A stretch of DNA of 64,000 nucleotides, taken from the NCBI GenBank assembly GCA_002197995.1, contig NGZR01000007.1, positions 1,384,399 to 1,448,398 of the forward strand, given 5' to 3'. The notes beneath the pieces are model-generated. The model ran no database searches. It had not been told where the DNA came from and saw only the letters and a program-made list of their open reading frames with translations. The translations under genes were made by a program, and so were the position numbers. Positions 30,900 through 41,600 of the stretch are shown here, one piece after another. The first letter of the stretch is position 1, and each line of letters begins with the position of its first letter. Source of the DNA: Gaeumannomyces sp. JS-464. Its lineage: Eukaryota; Ascomycota; Sordariomycetes; Magnaporthales; Magnaporthaceae.

Positions 30900-33330
30900 A
30901 TGGGGCGTCAAGACACCGAGGCTCAGCGACTGCTGCTGAGCAAAGAGGACGATCGGGACGGCGAGAAATACACGGCACAAACCTCGAGTCCGAGCCTCGC
31001 CAGACGAGCGGTCTTTGGATGGTCGCCCCTACTGAGCGGCGCCTTTCTCACCTTTGGATTGTTGCTGGTGCTGTTTGCATTCTGTGATTCGCCCGTTGGT
31101 CTGTTCCTGCAGGCCTGGAGCGCCAAGCCGGCAGCCGAGCACACCACAGATGCAGGAGACTGGTTTCTCCTCGGAGTTGGCAAGGCCGACATCACCGGCC
31201 CCGTGGTCGAGATCGACTTCATGGGCTACGCGGACCCCAACCAGGTTGGCTCTGGTCTACGTCAGCGCCTGTACAGCCGGGCATTCATCGTCGGCGACCT
31301 GGAGAGGCCCGCCGACCGCTTCGTCTACCTCGTCCTGGATACCCAGTCCGGCGACACTGCGGTCCGCTACGGCATCTTATCAGCTTTGCATGCCCTGGGC
31401 CCCGAATATGCAGAGCTTTACGGCCATCACAACATCGCCGTCACGGGGACCCACTCGCACTCGGGTCCGGGGGGTTGGCTCAACTACCTGCTGCCGCAGA
31501 TCACGAGCAAAGGGTTCGACCACCAGGGCTACCGCGCCATCGTCGACGGCGCCGTGCTCTCTATTCGCCGCGCACACGAGTCGCTGACCCCGGGCTACCT
31601 GAGCGTTGGCCGAACGAGGGTGCTTGGCGCCAACATCAACCGCAGCCTATTTGCGTACCTGGCCAATCCAGAGGCCGAACGCGCACGGTACAACGCCAGC
31701 GCGGACGACGACGGCTCCGTCGAGAAGGAGATGACGTTGCTTCGGTTCTCGCGTGCGTCTGACCTGCGAAGCATTGGTGTCTTGACCTGGTTCCCAACCC
31801 ACGGCACCTCGATGCTGGGCAACAATACGCTTGTTACAGGCGATAACAAAGGCGTCGCTGCCTACCTGTTTGAGCGTGCCATGAGGGGCCACCCCTCGGC
31901 CGCGCCCGACCAGCCTTTTGTGGCTGGCTTCTCGCAGGCCAGCGTCGGCGACACGAGCCCCAATGTCCTGGGCGCCTGGTGCGAGGACGGCTCGGGTTTG
32001 ATGTGCAGCTTCGAAAATAGCACCTGCCCCCTAGACGGCGGCAAGGCCCGCAAATGTCACGCCAGGGGCCCTTTCTTTGGCAGGGACGATGGCGGTACGG
32101 CGTCATGCTTTGAGATCGGACGCCGCCAATACGAGCCCGCCCGCCGGCTGTACGACGAAGACGATGCGCCCCTAAGTACACTCCGCGGCGGAAGGGTGCG
32201 GCTATTTCACACCTTTCAAAACATGTCTGGGTTCGAGTTTCCCCGCCCAGACAGTCTCATCGGCAGTGATACTGCCACCAATAGCTCGCTACTGCGGACG
32301 TGCCCCGCAGCGCTGGGCTACTCGTTCGCAGCCGGCACGTCAGACGGGCCTGGCGTGTTCGACTTCACGCAGCACGACGGCGACCCGTCCAACACGAGCC
32401 CCGTCTGGCAGGTCGTGTCTCGCATGCTCAAGGAGCCATCCAAGGAGCAGCGGGCATGTCATGGCGTCAAGCCAATCCTACTGGACGTGGGCGAGGCCAG
32501 CCGCCCATACCAATGGACTCCCAACATTGTCGACGTCCAGGTGCTTCGAGCCGGCCGGTTCATCATTATCGTCAGCCCCGGAGAGGCTACAACCATGGCG
32601 GGGAGGCGTTGGAAGGACGCCGTCAGCCGTGCATACGCCGACTTTGTTGGGGGTGATGAAGCCCCTATCGTCGTCCTAGGCGGGCCGGCCAACTCGTACA
32701 CGCACTACATCACGACGGAGGAGGAGTACGGAATCCAGCGCTACGAGGGCGCATCGACGCTGTACGGGCCGCACACTCTCAACGCGTACATCAACGTGAC
32801 GCTGTCATATCTGCCGCATCTTTTGTCTGAACACAAGGGTGACAAATCCCCCTCGGGCCGCCCCCGCGCCATGACCCGGCCTCGCTGCCGCCTGACAACT
32901 CCAACAGGTCGCTGTCTTTCATCACTGGTGTGGTGCGCGATGGGCCCAAGCCATTCAAGTCGTTCGGCGACGTGCTTGAGGACGTGGATCCCGGACGTAT
33001 GTACTGGCGCGGGCAAGATGCACTGAGGGCCGTGTTCGTCGGGGCCAACCCGCGCAATAACCTGCGACTTGAGGAGACGTTTGCGGCGGTCGAAAAGAAG
33101 GAGGGTGTGCGGTGGGTAAGGGTGAGGGATGACGCAGATTGGTCACTTGTGTTCGATGGCGGCGAACCAGCGGCCTGCTGGCCACGAGCGAGGTCGAGGT
33201 TCAGTGGGAGGTGGAGGACTGGACGGACGAAGGCGTGTACCGGCTGCGATATTACGGCGACTCCAAGGGACTGGACGGTAACATAACGCCGTTTGAGGGC
33301 GTCAGCGGGGAGTTTACCATTGTGGGTTAG
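30900..33330 (+). CDS. Neutral ceramidase, type II membrane anchored, two frameshifts
   Basis: Hydrolyses the amide bond of ceramide to sphingosine and fatty acid. The start MGRQDTEAQRLLLSKEDDR is chosen over an in-frame upstream alternative because a short cytosolic head followed by one hydrophobic span (LLSGAFLTFGLLLVLFAFC, about residues 45-63) is the natural type II anchor. The catalytic domain starts FLLGVGKADITGPVVEIDFM. Zinc ligands lie in THSHSGPGG and WFPTHGTS; the nucleophile Ser353 is in SVGDTSPNVLG, followed by the usual C-x-D-G-S cluster. The C-terminal Ig-like part (FVGANPRNNLRLEETFAAVE, then YRLRYYGD, then ITPFEGVSGEF) is in two other frames. One base is missing between 32,850 and 32,890 and one at 33,153-33,158. 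With both restored the CDS is 2,433 nt, 810 residues. No introns are seen. Confidence 0.88.
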
Positions 33331-34812
33331 GAGGTTTTGTGTGCTTGGTGGTGGTCGGCACCTATTATTAACTAGACTAGGTGGTTCCTCCAAGCCCCGC
33401 ATCGCCCTCTAGCTCGAGCTTTTGGTAATTTTTAGAGTACAGGCCTAGAATCAAAATCTCGCCGAGAAGATCTCGCTCCAGGGGAAGTATGCGGCATGGC
33501 ACATTTTATCACCAAGGTCACTTCGGTCCTCCCTCCATCTCGGCCACGCGTTTTGCGCCATGGCGGGACAAGCCAGGATATTCCACGGCTGCTCACGTTA
33601 GGGACGAAGATGGATTCTCGCCCTCAAGCACTCTTGAGCGTGTAGTAATTTTCAGCTCCGCATCGCCTCCCGGTAGGCCTAGACGTCCGGCCGTCCCGCA
33701 CGATAGGCTAATTGATGCATGACTAGCGATAGGCTGTGCCGTCGGCCTCGGTGCAACACATTGGGCTCAAAACCATTGATACGTCTAAGAAAGGGGCTGC
33801 TCTAGCCGCCATGCTCCTCAAGCTTGGTGCAGGTGCTCCGCCACCACCGCACCACAGGTCTGGCCCCCGAATAAGCAGACAGAAGTATACTGCTGAATTT
33901 AGTACGTACCTGCATGTCTGGTGGGTCGCGTCTCACAAGATCTGGGCTGAACAATCCCGCCTATCACGGCCTCCGGCTTGCTGCGGCTGGACTTCAGCTC
34001 GTTTACGAATGAGCCACTCCGGTGGGTTCGCTTAGATTCGTCTACAGACCGCCCCTGCAAAGCCACGATAGCCGAAAGTGAAGCCAAAATGACGCCAAGC
34101 CCTACCGGCAGCATCCGCACCCCCCAACTGCTGTGCCACACAAGCATAGCGACCACATGGCGGTTAACCTCAAGAGCGTTTTTAGCTCAGGTACGATTGG
34201 TTACAGTAAAAGATCGATCTGGTTTCTTGGCGTGGACCCTGTTCGACCCTTCACATGTTATCCAAGCCTCAGTCCGCAATCCGTCTAGACCCTGTCCGTA
34301 TGTCCAAACCCGCCAGGACGCACGCTGCTTCCGGAAATACTCCCACCTCTAACATGGGGGCCCAAGGAGGATTACTCTGAGGCCATGCTTCTCTCCTCCA
34401 CTCCTTTTTTTGGCAGACACCTATGCAAGGTACCCATCTGGATACTCGGCTAGGTCTCTCGATGAGGGCCGCTTACTATCGTGAGCTTCCAAGCCGTCCA
34501 GGACCATGTTCACCTGGAAATGACGATACTCGCTCGCTACGGGCTAGACCTCGAGATCTTGGGTATATAGAGGAGAGCATCGGGGCCCTTCTCGATACCG
34601 TTCTCGTCCCAGAACAACACAAACACATCAACCAAACAACCTCTCTGCTACATCATCTCTTGCTTCCTTTTTTTCTCCTTTTCCATCTCCTTTGTCTTGC
34701 TTTGCCACCATCTCCTTTGTCTTGCTGCCTCCATCTTCCTGTCATTTCTCTTTTACTACCTACGTCTTTAGAACACACTCACACACCTGCCCAACATCAC
34801 CAAATAGCCACC
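33331..34812. other. Intergenic region and pyrimidine-rich 5' leader of the secreted repeat protein
   Basis: No gene recognised in 33,331-34,550. From 34,560 it is a promoter and leader: TATATAG at 34,564-34,570, then a long CT-rich leader with a 25-bp-spaced duplication of CCATCTCCTTTGTCTTGCT (34,683 and 34,708). Such leaders mark strongly expressed fungal genes. Confidence 0.5.
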
Positions 34813-35841
34813 ATGCGTTTCACCGCCAGCACCAGCCTTGCCGCCCTTCTTCTCAGCGCCGCCGCTGTCTCGGCCTGGCCCGTCGGCAAGGCCGGCCCCG
34901 ACAGCATCGTCACCCGCGGATTCGACGGCGACGATAGCAGAATCCGGGCTGAAGTTGACAGCATTGTGTCGGCGAGGAGCAACGCGCCTCGCTCTGCCGC
35001 CGCTCTGAGCCGGCCGCTCAGAGAGCGCAGGGGCGCCGACAAGGCGAAAACTCCCAAGGCTAACCCTCCCAAGGCTAACCCTCCCAAGGCTAACCCTCCC
35101 AAGGCTGACCCGCCCAAGGCGAACCCTCCGACGACGAACCCTCCCAAGACGAACCCTCCCAAGACGAACCCTCCGAAGACCCAGTGCAAAAAGAAGACCA
35201 CCAAGCTAGGGAAGCGATCCGGCCCTTGGGATGGCTCCAACCCCTGGGCCGATGAGCCCAACCCGTGGTGCGACGACGCCGCCGCCTCCACCTCCAACCC
35301 GGCCCCTGCCCCGGTCCCAGCCCCAGCTCCCGCCCCGGCGCCCGTCCAGCCCGCGGTCGGCGGCGGCGGCGGCTGGAGCAGCGCGGGGACCGAGGTCGCC
35401 ATGAACCGGTTCGAGGAGCCCTTCCCGATGACGGCGCGCAAGACCAAGGGCCTGGTCACGTGCTTCGGCATCGCCGTCGTCACCCAGTCCGGCGGCCAGG
35501 TCTGGCCGGCGCTGGCGCACGTCAGCTCCGAGCCGGCCGGCCTGGGCGTGCTCCGGGACTTTGTCGCCAAGGTCAAGAGCTCCGGCGCCACGGTCACGAG
35601 GATCGTGATGCGCCGGCCCCGGACCGACAGGGGCACCGTCCCCGGCTGGAAGGCCGCGGACACGGCGGGCCTCGAGGCCGCCGTGACGCAGGCCACGACC
35701 CTGCTGGCCGAGCTGGGGCAGGCCCAGATGGTGCAGAGCGAGATGGGCGGGCCCAATGACCACGTGAACCGCCAGCCGCCGGCAGGCACCATGTGGATCA
35801 CCAGCACCGGTGACATCTTTGTCGACGGAGCCAGAGTGTGA
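34813..35841 (+). CDS. Secreted protein with Asn-Pro-Pro repeats and a C-terminal domain of CheD/CNF-like pattern
   Basis: Single exon, 342 residues, perfect start context (AGCCACCATGCG). Residues 1-20 are a signal peptide ending AAAVSA. A propeptide-like basic part leads to eight tandem pentapeptides of the type K-A-N-P-P / K-T-N-P-P (about residues 82-121), then a Lys-rich stretch ending in the dibasic GKR, a Trp-rich PWDGSNPWADEPNPW segment, and a Pro-Ala linker. The C-terminal domain (about residues 195-342) has no close family that I recall. TCFGIAVVTQSGG...PALAHVSSE places Cys217 and His236 in a T-C-x-G-I-A-V...A-L-A-H-V pattern resembling the Cys/His dyad of CheD and CNF1-type glutamine deamidases. 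That likeness is inference from spacing only. Four Cys in the mature part. Function unknown. Confidence 0.82.
   Translation: MRFTASTSLAALLLSAAAVSAWPVGKAGPDSIVTRGFDGDDSRIRAEVDSIVSARSNAPRSAAALSRPLRERRGADKAKTPKANPPKANPPKANPPKADPPKANPPTTNPPKTNPPKTNPPKTQCKKKTTKLGKRSGPWDGSNPWADEPNPWCDDAAASTSNPAPAPVPAPAPAPAPVQPAVGGGGGWSSAGTEVAMNRFEEPFPMTARKTKGLVTCFGIAVVTQSGGQVWPALAHVSSEPAGLGVLRDFVAKVKSSGATVTRIVMRRPRTDRGTVPGWKAADTAGLEAAVTQATTLLAELGQAQMVQSEMGGPNDHVNRQPPAGTMWITSTGDIFVDGARV
35056..35175 (+). repeat. 15-bp coding minisatellite, eight units
   Basis: Unit AAGGCTAACCCTCCC. The first three units are identical; later units differ at one to four bases and end with three AAGACGAACCCTCC-type units. It encodes the (K)(A/T)NPP pentapeptides, and identical leading units suggest recent expansion. 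Confidence 0.9.
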
Positions 35842-36391
35842 ATGGTTAGAGAAAGGGGGGGTTTTTGTGGCAGATGTTGAAGTTGGTGGAGATTTGCTTC
35901 TTGGTATCACGATATGCATTGTTTTGGGAAAGGCGTTCGGTGTTCATGGCATGGCATCCGTGGCTAAGTTTCTAGGTTTTTTTTATATCGACAATTTTCT
36001 CGTTGTTGCGTGCTCAGAATCGCATTTGATCAGTTGCTTTACATGGGTGCAAAATGGAGAAATCACTGTTGGGATACCCAACCCTGTCTGTGCCTTGAGT
36101 ACTACTTGCCCCTCATAGCCCATGCTAGGCGAAATCCCCGATATTTGTGCCAAGGTGATTAAATATGTACACTTGAATCAACGCCCAGAGCCAGCGAGAT
36201 TTACAAGGTACCGCTGAGCGCTGCAGAGTTAAAAAAGGGTTCCCCACGGCTTATTATCAGCATGTGGGATTCGAATTGGAAAACGAAGTCAGCGCCTTAC
36301 ATTGCCCTCCCCACGGGCCAGGCTGATATTATAATCTTTGGAAGAATTACATGCTCCCCCTCGCCGTTATTGACCACCAGGGCACAACTCA
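35842..36391. other. Convergent intergenic region
   Basis: 3' ends of the repeat-protein gene (plus) and peroxidase gene (minus). Nothing else recognised. Confidence 0.45.
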
Positions 36392-37425
36392 TCAAGCCAT
36401 GCCCATGGGGCAGCCTTGACGCTGCTTGGGCATGGCCGCGACGATCTTTTTGTTGATCTCGGCGGATTGCGAAGCCTGGACCAGTGGGTTCGGCTGGCGC
36501 CACCCCTCGGCAAACGGGAGTCGCTCCTCCTCTGGAAAGGGGTCAGTCAGCAGCAACGCAAGGGCCATTGTTTTCCCGGGTCATGCAGGTGCGGGTGTTG
36601 CTGCAAGCAAAACGACAAAAAGGAATGGAAAAAAAAACCTTACCAAAAAGCACCCTGATGTGCTGCTTGGTGGCGTTGTTCTCGGCGCCGTTGCCAAACA
36701 TAAGCAACGTAAGGCCCCAAGCGTTTACAGCGACAGCTTCCTGGGCCGTGGTGAGGTTAAACTTTGGATTGGACGCGTTGGCGGCCACGATGCGCTGCGC
36801 CATGGCGCGCGACATCTGGTCGACGCTGACGACGGGGTCCGGGAGCCACGCGAGGGTCGAGGCCCAGATGGTCGGGTTGAAGGGCTTCGGGTCGCCCACG
36901 CCGATGTCCTGGCGGCTTAGGCTGGCGTCGCGCTCGATGACTAGACCGCGCCAACGTTAGTCATGTGTCGGGGGTGATGTAAATAAGGACTCCCGTCCGC
37001 CAGGCTGGGTCGGCCACTGACCTCCGTGCTTGTCAATGTCGTCGAGGTTCAGCGTGTTGGGGTTTCCGGTGCTCGACATGGAGAGGCCGCGGGCCGTGGT
37101 GTTCTGGAGAGGCCCCGTCGTGTTGAGGCCGAGACCCCTTTGCATGCCCTCGAGGAGCTGCTCGCGCGAGATGTTAAGGCCGTCGCGAGGGAGAAAGCCG
37201 TGGTTGGCGAGCGCGTTGAGAATCGGGCAGGAGCTGCGGCCTGGGTCGACATTTAAAGCCGCCACGTTAGAAGATATATAGTACAGCTGGTGGGCTGGGA
37301 GACTCACGGTCAGTGGGTTTGGGGTTCGTGAAGGGGAACACCTCAAACTCGGCCGCGCAGATCGGCTTTTGCTGTGCACCACAGACGCTGGCCAGGAGGC
37401 CCACGGCGAACCACACAGCTTTCAT
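36392..37425 (-). CDS. Secreted heme-thiolate peroxidase (chloroperoxidase / unspecific peroxygenase family)
   Basis: Extracellular heme enzyme that halogenates or oxygenates organic substrates with peroxide. Four exons: 37,308-37,425; 37,022-37,240; 36,644-36,940; 36,392-36,531. Introns are 67, 80 and 112 nt, with donors GTGAGT, GTCAGT and GTAAGG; total 774 nt, 257 residues, the size of short peroxygenases. A signal peptide (MKAVWFAVGLLASVCGA) is followed by Cys44, the heme ligand, in SSCPILNALANHGFLPRDG; the usual motif is P-C-P, here S-C-P. LNLDDIDKHG leads to IERDASLSRQD (residues 114 on), where the family's E-H-D has Arg116 instead of His. PFNPTIWASTL and a C-terminal WRQPNPLVQASQSAEINKKI follow. 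All splice phases agree, so it is intact. The changed active-site residues may alter chemistry. Confidence 0.9.
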
Positions 37426-39779
37426 TTTGACGTAGGAAAAAAAAAAGATGAAATCAAGCAAAAACAGAAAACCGCTCAAAAGGAACGGATTATAAAAAGT
37501 CGAAACCACAATCAATATGTATTTGTCGACCTGCGATTAAAGAAAGCAGGAAGTCGGCCACAATCAATGTGTTCCCTGCCGGCCTGGCTCGAGAGGAAGC
37601 CGAAAGGAAGCAGAAACGCCCAGAGCAAGGCGGCTCCAACATGTTTATGATTTCCCCTTCCCGCGCAGCAGCTCGCCGTGATCTTCGCGGCGAATATGTC
37701 ATGTCCGCGGAAATGAGTTATTCGAGCCAGGCCCATTACAAAACATATAAGCTCCTTTCGAGGCCATGATCGTGGCCACCCCTACGTCGCACAGACACTT
37801 GGCGGTTGTTACCTGGTTTACATATTGTCTTTCTGCATGCTCAAGGGTGACAAATACTAGCCTCGAGAGCAGGCACAGAAGCCGCCGCGGGCACTTTCTA
37901 CTATTATCCGTTACGTTTCCTTTTATGCCCATCTGTCGGACCCATCCTGGAGGGCTTCTTGGGGAACAAGGGCCTTGAGGCTAGCGATCCCATACATGGT
38001 CCTGCCCAATCAAAGGACTAAGAATTTTCCGAAGGGTTATGGTTGCCGCCTAGGTTCCCTCGGCTCGTGCCCTCCCCAGGTTGACTCCGAAACGCACGGC
38101 CGGTGGACAGAGCCCTGCAGGGCCAGGGTGCTAGGACACTTTCGGAGATGCCAACCAGCGATCCATCTCGAGTTCTTCAAAGTCCATATTTCTAAGGGCC
38201 CAGGCCGAATCGCGCCCGCGTCAGGCACCCCAGCGGGAGGCAAGACGACGACGGGGGAGAGTTTTCGAGGCTGGCACTTTTTTTTTTTTCTCCTTCCACG
38301 GTTTCGCCAAGAGACATGCACGTCCGAGGGCTCTGAGACGACATCAAAACAAGGGCGCGCCGGCCATCAAGGGACTTTTCCAAACCCATGTACCTGAGCC
38401 TCCCGTTATCCACAGCAGCTTAGCAAGCAAAATGTCTTGGCGCTGGGCCCCGCCCGGATCTCGCTGTTAAGCGGGGGATGGGTCGATGTGCCAATATTCT
38501 AGCTGTTGGGGCCACGAGCGCCGGCATGGTTGCGCCCTGCAGCGAGACGCCAGCACCAGGGGCGGCCGTGGCCTGTGTGCCATGTGCCGGCCAACCGGTC
38601 GACTGGGTCAGCTGTGAGGCGTCAGAGGAGTTGCTCATCCATCGTGACGGCGATGAACTGGATCCTAGCGGCACGTGGGCCGTCCGATGGCATGGTGGCT
38701 GCCACATCCTCCCTAAAGACTGTGGCTCTGGCTTGTGTTCCTAGTCTAGCACATCAGATGGCTTGCCCCTTGTTGGTGGATATACCCAATCCCAGCAGCA
38801 GCCCTGTGCCGCAAAGAACGTGGGCCACGGAAGCAGGATCGTGCCCGCCTTTGCCGCAAGAGAAGCAGGCAGCTTCTAGGCGCCGAAAAATTAACTGATA
38901 AAGGGATCAATCCCCTGCCATTCTCTACAAATAATAATGGTCAACCGATCCAGCCACTTTGTCTGTAGCACTTTATTCGCTCGTCATGGCTGAAAATATG
39001 GAAACATTGTCGCGCGGAATCCCGCACCATAACATTTGAGAATAGCCACCGAACCCAACAGCCGCTAAAGAGAAAACGAAAAGCCCGCCGTGGCCAGCTG
39101 CTGAAAGCGGTAACGATGAACCCCTCGACAGCCAACAAAATGATGTTGAAGGAGGTTATAAGCTTGGGAAGAGCCGCCTATCAGCTCTAGGAAAAAAAAA
39201 AAAATATCACCACAAACTGCGGAAACAATGCCCCCTGCGGCCGGACTTGCATTAGCGACGTCGACAAACCCATCGGCATGATCGAAGACGTCACACCTCG
39301 GCCCGCTCCCACAAGCAAGCGAATCGACCTCGCCCCCGGAGGACGATGCGCTGGTCAACCTGCGCAGCATCGGGGAAAAGCCCGAAAAGCTTGCTGGCAG
39401 AAGTGCCCAGGTGTGCCGACTTCGATCATGCCGATGGGGTTTGTCAGTATCGCCGAAGACATGGACCTCGAATTTGGTCTCGGCACCGCCCCCCAGCATT
39501 GCTTCCTCGTGTGGTGGGCCGCTATGGCGGGTAGCGAAGGGCTTCCAGCTCCGTCCACGCCTAGTGTGCGGCCTTAGCCGCACTACGGCGGTGGTGCCAA
39601 CGTTCGATGTTGACGGAATCTGTCTCGATGAGTGCGAGGCCGGTGTCACACAGAATCCATCCCTGGCAAAAATGTCTGGCCATTGTCAAAGGTAGCGAGA
39701 GGCGATGGGCGGAATGGCTTCGGGCAAGCACCCAACGGCGCTGGGGGCATGAAAATTAGCCTCACCCCCATGGCATTGG
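37426..39779. other. Gene-poor region, no supported coding sequence
   Basis: Upstream region of the peroxidase gene (37,426-38,000) followed by unique DNA. Open frames on both strands (for example 39,065-39,649 minus) have no domain and no coherent exon structure in my reading. Confidence 0.4.
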
Positions 39780-40201
39780 ATTAAATCCGCTGTGCGCGTG
39801 AAGAAATGAGTGGATGGTTGAAATGGCTTACCGAGCTCCTTGGTTGTTCGGATCCCTTCGACCCCCCGCTCGACCCCCAGCTGGCCATTTCAGCTCCCGC
39901 ACCCAGCTTCTTGGATGCCATCAAGCTCGCAAGAAAAGACTGCCTCCTGAAGGTGTGGATGGTTAGAACCAATGTAACAACGTAAATCGGGTTTATCACT
40001 GACCTTCTGCGCCATGGTGTTTATGATCAAAGTCAGTTGCGAGGGGTGGCGTTGGCTCCCAGGGGGATAGTAGAGAAGAACGTCCACAGGATAGGGGGCT
40101 AGGTCGAGCTGCCGGGACGGATAGCGACGTCCAGAAACCCGGGCGAGGTAAATGGGATCGAACTCGCCTCGCTCAAAGGCTTTGGTGACGAGAGCCGTCA
40201 T
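39780..40201 (-). pseudogene. Possible decayed gene fragment, minus strand
   Basis: From an ATG at 40,199-40,201 the minus strand reads MTALVTKAFERGEFDPIYLA, then a further open stretch up to AQK, followed by a textbook 57-nt intron (GTCAGT donor, TTCTAAC branch site, CCTTCAG acceptor). Beyond it the coherent reading (FLASLMASKKLGAGAEM) is in another frame and ends at a plausible GTAAGC donor. The frame mismatch across a good intron suggests an indel or decay. I do not recognise a family. Confidence 0.3.
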
Positions 40202-41200
40202 GTCCCTCAGCTTCTGAGCGCGGCTCAGGCGCCTTCACCTGGGTGCAGGAGGGTGGAAAAGCCGCTTGAAGATGAGGGGCTTTGTTCTATAAGATCCCTT
40301 GGACACCGCGGCCGCTGCGTCGGCAGGGTTGCTGTCGGACGGATCGGGGATACGTGTAGCCATCTCCTTGGGAGTTTAGGAAGCAGGTGACGAGCCCTGA
40401 GACCAGATATTCGGCATCGGCCGGTAGGGACAGTCGGTTAGCGCCAGGGCTGAGCAGCTAATGGGAAGCCACAAAAGGGCCATAAATATGATGATTGTGT
40501 TGGTGGGAGATGATGTGCTTACACTCGTCGCCAAATTCTACTCCGACGGTGGCACGTGATCTGGTGGACGGCGCTGCGCGTGCTGTTGTGTGGTGCTTTT
40601 CGACATAGAACTAAAAAAAAAAAAATAAGATACGGGTGAGGATAGAGTAGAGTCAGCGATGTGCTCCATTATTGCTTTGGAGATGTGTAGCATGGGCGCA
40701 TCTCGCCGTGTGTGTGGACGCGCAGTGGACACTCCTGTCGCGGCTATCCGTCCTGGCTTGTTTATTTTTCATGGAAGCCTTAGCCCGATTCTCGCTGCGA
40801 CCGACTTGGTCCCCGGCTGCGGGCACGCTGAACACGATGGCGGAACGCCCGTAATAGCATCGTTTCTATCGGCTAGACATTCTCACGGCCCGTCCCATGG
40901 AACGGCATGCCCTGGCGAGGTGGAGAGTTGAGAAGCAGGCTGCAACCTTGGAATCTGAAAATTCGGAATTTGCGACTGAAAATAGGCTGGTCAGCATCAG
41001 GGCTAAACGGCAGATGGGAAGGCACGAAATGGCCGGAAAGATGGTGACCGTAAGTGGTGACTGCAATGGTGATTTTGACAGTAGTGGGGGGTTTATATAT
41101 TTACACCCATTACCAACGTCAATACCAAAAATGGCATCTAGTCTACGCTCACCACGAAGGTGCTCTTCGAAGTTGTACCAGGGAGGGGCAAACGAAGAGG
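40202..41200. other. Gene-poor region, no supported coding sequence
   Basis: Between two possible gene relics. Open frames are short and incoherent. Confidence 0.35.
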
Positions 41201-41600
41201 CTACTCGGCTTCCTCGAGTGTCAGGGCCGACATCTCGATGATCTGCGAGGAGCGGTCCAACGCCTCCCACTCTTCGACCGACGGCCCATTGAGTTTCGAG
41301 GCTGCCCGTGAACTCGCCTTTGACCTTCGCCATGAACTCCGAAAGAGCTTCAATCCACCTCTGTGTTCGCAGCTTGATAGCGACCGTCCAGTTGGAATGC
41401 CGAAGGGCATGAAACCCCTTGATCGGCTTTCCGACAGGCCTATTCGCGCGGGCTGTTTCGTGGCACAGCTACGGCGGAAGCGGTGCCTTTGATTTCTTTC
41501 CTTCAGGGTCGTCCCTGAGCACATTTCTCGCGAGGTGGGTGCAGCAATTGATAAAAGCCCATGCCCGCGCCGCGAGACCTGCCCTGGCCTCAAGCCCCTA
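41201..41600 (-). pseudogene. Possible decayed gene, C-terminal part, minus strand
   Basis: Read leftwards from about 41,593: WAFINCCTHLARNVLRDDPE, an in-frame TAG at about 41,475, then LCHETARANRPVGKPIKGFH, then WTVAIKLRTQRWIEALSEFM, and finally, after a frame change near 41,290, LNGPSVEEWEALDRSSQIIE up to a stop at 41,201. The residue pattern on both sides of the TAG is protein-like and in the same frame, so a single C-to-T change (CAG to TAG, the RIP direction) could explain it; the TAG could also be an intron acceptor. Family unknown. Upstream open pieces (41,598-42,240 minus, for example RTVDMAALGILSIQAGIFYD) may belong to the same gene. Confidence 0.3.

Noticed and set aside
35056..35175. 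CRISPR-like array
   Set aside because: Repeats are adjacent without spacers, in frame and coding, in a eukaryotic genome.
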